Below are positions 7,619-9,911 of a stretch of 9,911 nt of DNA, one piece after another. The notes under the pieces are model-generated. The model was not told the DNA's origin, did not search any database, and saw only the letters and a list, made by a program, of their open reading frames with translations. Positions within the stretch are counted from its first letter, which is position 1, and every line of letters begins with the position of its first letter. The stretch is from Campylobacterales bacterium (lineage in GTDB: Bacteria > Campylobacterota > Campylobacteria > Campylobacterales > QNZT01): assembly GCA_015662615.1 (NCBI GenBank), contig DQTU01000260.1, positions 1 to 9,911 on the forward strand, given 5' to 3'. A program made the position numbers and the translations under genes.

Positions 7619-9667
7619 ATGAAAACAACAGCATTACTTTTAGGGCTTCATTGTCATCAGCCTGTGGATAATTTTCATCATGTATTGGATGAAGCGATAG
7701 AGAAATCTTATCATCCATTTTTTGAAGTGGCTTCACAATATAAAGATTTTAAATTTTCAGTCCATTATAGTGGTTGGCTTTTAGAATTTATCAAAGATAA
7801 AGCACCTGAGACTTTTTCACTCATGCAAAAACTAAGTGACAACGGGCAAATTGAGTTTTTAACCGGCGGATATTATGAGCCAATTTTAGCTTCAATCAGC
7901 TCACAAGATAGAATCGCACAAATCCAAATGTTAAACACTTTTATAGAAGATAACTTTAACCAATCTCCAAAAGGATTATGGCTGACTGAGAGAGTTTGGG
8001 ATAGCGTTATCATCAAAGATGTAGCAGCATGTGGCGTTGAGTATGTAGTTGTGGATGATTATCACTTTATCAGTAGCGGATTTGACAAAGATAAACTTAA
8101 CGGCTATTTCATCACAGAAGATGAAGGGGTGCAGCTTAAAATGTTTCCAATCAACAAAGAGCTTCGTTATACCATGCCGTTTGCAAAACCTGATGTGGTT
8201 TGCGACTATTTAGAAAGTATTGCAGAAGATGGTGTGAGTGCTGGAGTAATTTTTGATGATGGCGAAAAGTTTGGAATTTGGCCGGACACTTATGAGTGGG
8301 TTTATGAAAAAGGGTGGCTCAAAGAGTTTATCGAAAAATCTTTGGCAAATGAATCGATAAAACCTATGCTCTATTGTGAGTATTTGGAAATTACAAAACC
8401 AATATCTTTGGCATATCTTCCGATAACTTCTTATGTGGAGATGGGCTCATGGTCACTAAATGGTAAAGATGCAAATATTTTACAAAAGATGCAAAACGGA
8501 TGTTCTGACACATTTGATAAGCAAACGATTGAAAAGTTTTTAAAAGGGAGTGTTTGGAAAAACTTTTTAGTGAAATATTATGAAGCAAACAAAATACACA
8601 AAAGATATACCGACCTATCAAACGATAGAATTGACGATAAAAACTACCTTGAAAGTCTTTACAAGGCTCAAACCAATGATGTTTTATGGCATGGTGTTTT
8701 CGGCGGTACTTATCTTCCAAGCTTAAGAGATAATGCGTATCGTTTTATCATCGATTGTGAAAATATCAAATATGGCGAAACTAGAGAAACATCCGTAAAA
8801 GATATAAATTGCGATGGCTTTGATGAAGTAAAATGTGTCACAAAAAACCTCATCACGCTTTTTGACTCTAAGCTTGGCGGACAACTTATCGAGTTTGATA
8901 TCAGAGATAGAAGTTTTAATCTTCAAAACACCATGAGTCGTTATTATGAAGCATATCATGAGAAGATTCTTAATTTTAAACCCTCTGTTAAACCAACTGA
9001 GATTGAAGAGGAAATTGCTGAAGATGCGATAGCAACTATCCATGGTGGTGGAGATGAAGACTTTACTGAATTTCAGGAGTTTTTGAAACATGATTGGCAT
9101 ACTAAAAATAGTTTTATCGACCATATCACAGATGATAAAGTTACACTTGAAAGTTTTACGAGAAGCACCTTTACAGAATACGGCGACTTTGCAAACCAAC
9201 CATTTGAGATTTTAAAAAGTGAAAATGAAACGATTCATTTTCAAAGAGAGGGTGGGATATTTATTGATGAGAAACACCATCGTGCAGTTTTGGATAAATC
9301 ATTTCAAATAGAAGATGAGAAAATCAAATTTTCAATTTCACTTGAAAGTGACATAGAGGGATATAAATATCTTCAAGAGCATAATTTACACTTTGCAAAC
9401 CTCAAAGATATCACGATAAACAGTCAGAGTTTTGATGAAGATTTTGAGTTGAAAAATTGTGATAAAATTACTCTACATGACGAATATACAGGTAAAACTA
9501 TTACCTATACTCTAAATAAAAATGCAGATATATTTATCAGTCGTCTTGATACTTTGAGTCAAAGTGAAGCAGGATTTGATTTGACAACTCAAGGTATTAG
9601 CATTGGATTTTTATTTGATTTGACAGCAAAAACAACCATCATCGGTCAAGTAGAGGTAGGATTATGA
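7619..9667 (+). CDS. GH57 enzyme of the 4-alpha-glucanotransferase/alpha-amylase type
   Basis: A 682-residue GH57 protein, similar in length and layout to the Thermococcus litoralis 4-alpha-glucanotransferase (about 660 residues). Region I is LHCHQP at 10-15; II, GGYYEPILA at 83-91; III, GLWLTERVWD at 119-128 with nucleophile Glu124; IV, FDDGEKFGIWP at 212-222 with the acid/base Asp at 213 or 214; V, LPITSYVEMGSWSL at 267-280. The family-typical block NDVLWHGVFGGTYLPSLR follows at 353-370. The remaining 280 residues form the beta-sandwich substrate-binding half (DUF1925/DUF1926-like), with RSFNLQNTMSRYYEAYHEKI typical of the set. No signal peptide. The gene starts 1 bp after the preceding stop and has only a weak AGAAAG upstream, so translation is probably coupled. 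Transfer rather than hydrolysis is inferred from the family and from the second GH57 gene beside it. Confidence 0.91.
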   Translation: MKTTALLLGLHCHQPVDNFHHVLDEAIEKSYHPFFEVASQYKDFKFSVHYSGWLLEFIKDKAPETFSLMQKLSDNGQIEFLTGGYYEPILASISSQDRIAQIQMLNTFIEDNFNQSPKGLWLTERVWDSVIIKDVAACGVEYVVVDDYHFISSGFDKDKLNGYFITEDEGVQLKMFPINKELRYTMPFAKPDVVCDYLESIAEDGVSAGVIFDDGEKFGIWPDTYEWVYEKGWLKEFIEKSLANESIKPMLYCEYLEITKPISLAYLPITSYVEMGSWSLNGKDANILQKMQNGCSDTFDKQTIEKFLKGSVWKNFLVKYYEANKIHKRYTDLSNDRIDDKNYLESLYKAQTNDVLWHGVFGGTYLPSLRDNAYRFIIDCENIKYGETRETSVKDINCDGFDEVKCVTKNLITLFDSKLGGQLIEFDIRDRSFNLQNTMSRYYEAYHEKILNFKPSVKPTEIEEEIAEDAIATIHGGGDEDFTEFQEFLKHDWHTKNSFIDHITDDKVTLESFTRSTFTEYGDFANQPFEILKSENETIHFQREGGIFIDEKHHRAVLDKSFQIEDEKIKFSISLESDIEGYKYLQEHNLHFANLKDITINSQSFDEDFELKNCDKITLHDEYTGKTITYTLNKNADIFISRLDTLSQSEAGFDLTTQGISIGFLFDLTAKTTIIGQVEVGL

Positions 9668-9911
9668 GACCCCTATACAGTAACCACACCCACAATATCA
9701 ATAGGTTTTCTATAGGCGAGGCAATCGTTTGTAGGACTAGCTGGCTAGTTCAAAAACGATTAACGAAGTATATAGGAAACCTATTGATACCCGAAGGGAA
9801 GCTTAGTTTTGGGCGAAATTTAAAACATAAGATTTCTCGAATTAGCCAGCTAGTCCTTCAAAATTTATATTTCAAATCTCACCCAAAACTAAGCTTTTGT
9901 GAGTACGGTTA
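9664..9911 (+). CDS. Open frame of unknown identity, running off the right edge
   Basis: ATG 9664-9666 overlaps the TGA of the GH57 gene (ATGA), with AGAGG at 9652-9656, a normal junction inside this operon. The frame stays open for 82 codons to the window end, unusual by chance in such AT-rich DNA. The product is basic (MRPLYSNHTHNI..., ending ...KLSFCEYG) and I recognise no domain. Almost all of it overlaps the inverted-repeat structure at 9681-9911. Codons such as CCC, CTA and AGG are commoner than in the genes before it. Three readings are possible: a real gene whose start has been replaced or extended by an in-frame palindromic insertion; a real unfamiliar gene; or an accidental open frame. 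In related operons a galT- or glgA-type gene might be expected next, but this N-terminus does not look like either. Confidence 0.3.
   Translation, partial: MRPLYSNHTHNINRFSIGEAIVCRTSWLVQKRLTKYIGNLLIPEGKLSFGRNLKHKISRISQLVLQNLYFKSHPKLSFCEYG
9681..9911 (-). ncRNA. Candidate multi-helix structured RNA or palindromic element
   Basis: Nested inverted repeats form a closed junction: an outer stem 9681-9695/9897-9911; a hairpin 9696-9789 (19-bp stem 9696-9714/9771-9789 with one G-T, then 8 bp at 9723-9730/9754-9761, then an apical hairpin at 9734-9751); a mini-hairpin at 9790-9798; and a long hairpin 9799-9896. No base is left unpaired between adjacent helices. Read on the minus strand, the outer stem pairs 15 of 15 and the long hairpin 32 of 32 (9799-9830/9865-9896), because all seven plus-strand A-C mismatches in them become G-U. 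The mini-hairpin reads CCCTTCGGG, a UUCG tetraloop. This points to minus-strand RNA. Promoter and boundaries are not visible, and the element may continue past the edge. I cannot assign it to a known RNA family; a mobile palindromic repeat is the main alternative. Confidence 0.5.
9733..9857. repeat. Complementary apical segments of the two long hairpins
   Basis: AGGACTAGCTGGCTAGTTC (9733-9751), at the tip of the first hairpin, is the reverse complement of 9839-9857, at the tip of the second, with one G-T pair in 19. Each is also locally self-complementary (ACTAGC-TG-GCTAGT and ATTAGC-CA-GCTAGT), so each can form its own apical hairpin or pair with the other. This is either two alternative states, a loop-loop contact, or a sign that the two hairpins derive from related palindromes. 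Confidence 0.6.

Noticed and set aside
8723..9199. Minus-strand open frame of 158 codons under the second GH57 gene
   Set aside because: The plus-strand gene here has clear GH57 C-terminal motifs; the antisense translation has no family resemblance and no ribosome site worth noting.
9681..9911. Integron attC site
   Set aside because: The outer TAACC/GGTTA ends recall attC cores, but attC is a single imperfect hairpin of roughly 60-140 bases with a GTTRRRY site and extrahelical bases. This block is larger and multi-helical.
9681..9911. Retron msr-msd RNA
   Set aside because: An outer stem and a long hairpin fit loosely, but no reverse transcriptase is in the window and I cannot point to a branching guanosine context. 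It stays possible only if a reverse transcriptase gene lies just outside.
9668..9911. Intrinsic terminator after the GH57 operon
   Set aside because: The stems are strong, but none is followed by a T run on the plus strand, and an open frame with a coupled start runs through the region.
1..9911. tRNA, rRNA, CRISPR array or complete insertion sequence
   Set aside because: I saw no cloverleaf with a CCA-type acceptor end, no rRNA-like stretch, no regularly spaced direct repeats and no transposase frame anywhere in the window.

Overview
The window is AT-rich, protein-dense bacterial DNA. The gene families (an FccB-type sulfide dehydrogenase flavoprotein, a group II truncated haemoglobin, paired GH57 enzymes) and the base composition suggest a sulfur-oxidising member of the Campylobacterota, of the Sulfurimonas/Sulfuricurvum/Sulfurovum type. 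This assignment is inferred from protein style only.

Layout. (1) 2-1071 (+): the C-terminal three quarters or so of an FccB/SoxF-like flavoprotein, running in from the left edge and broken by a one-base frame change at an A run (313-318). The sequence there reads A_AAA_AAG, which is also the classical -1 slippery heptamer. A hairpin at 1082-1110 separates it from the convergent genes that follow. (2) 1114-2735 (-): a two-gene unit made of a secreted seven-repeat beta-propeller protein followed, 17 bp later, by a group II truncated haemoglobin. (3) 2736-3089: a divergent, very AT-rich spacer. It holds an extended -10 promoter candidate and a 165-bp near-perfect long palindrome (2901-3065) with 19-bp perfect ends, flanked by TA. 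(4) 3090-9667 (+): a tightly packed operon of an 832-residue nucleotidyltransferase/left-handed beta-helix/phosphohexomutase fusion, an amylopullulanase-like GH57 protein, and a second GH57 protein of the 4-alpha-glucanotransferase type. Junctions are an 8-bp overlap and a 1-bp gap. Together they look like an alpha-glucan (glycogen/maltodextrin) synthesis and remodelling set. The mutase half of the fusion has lost its catalytic motifs. (5) 9668-9911 (+ edge): a dense set of nested inverted repeats. An outer 15-bp stem encloses two long hairpins and a mini-hairpin with no unpaired bases between helices. An open frame starting at an ATGA junction with the last GH57 gene runs straight through it to the window end.

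The most interesting parts are the two palindromic elements. In both, mismatches in the arms are biased towards pairs that become G-U in one RNA strand (plus for 2901-3065, minus for 9681-9911), as expected if the RNA fold matters. Neither matches a named RNA or mobile element family that I recognise.
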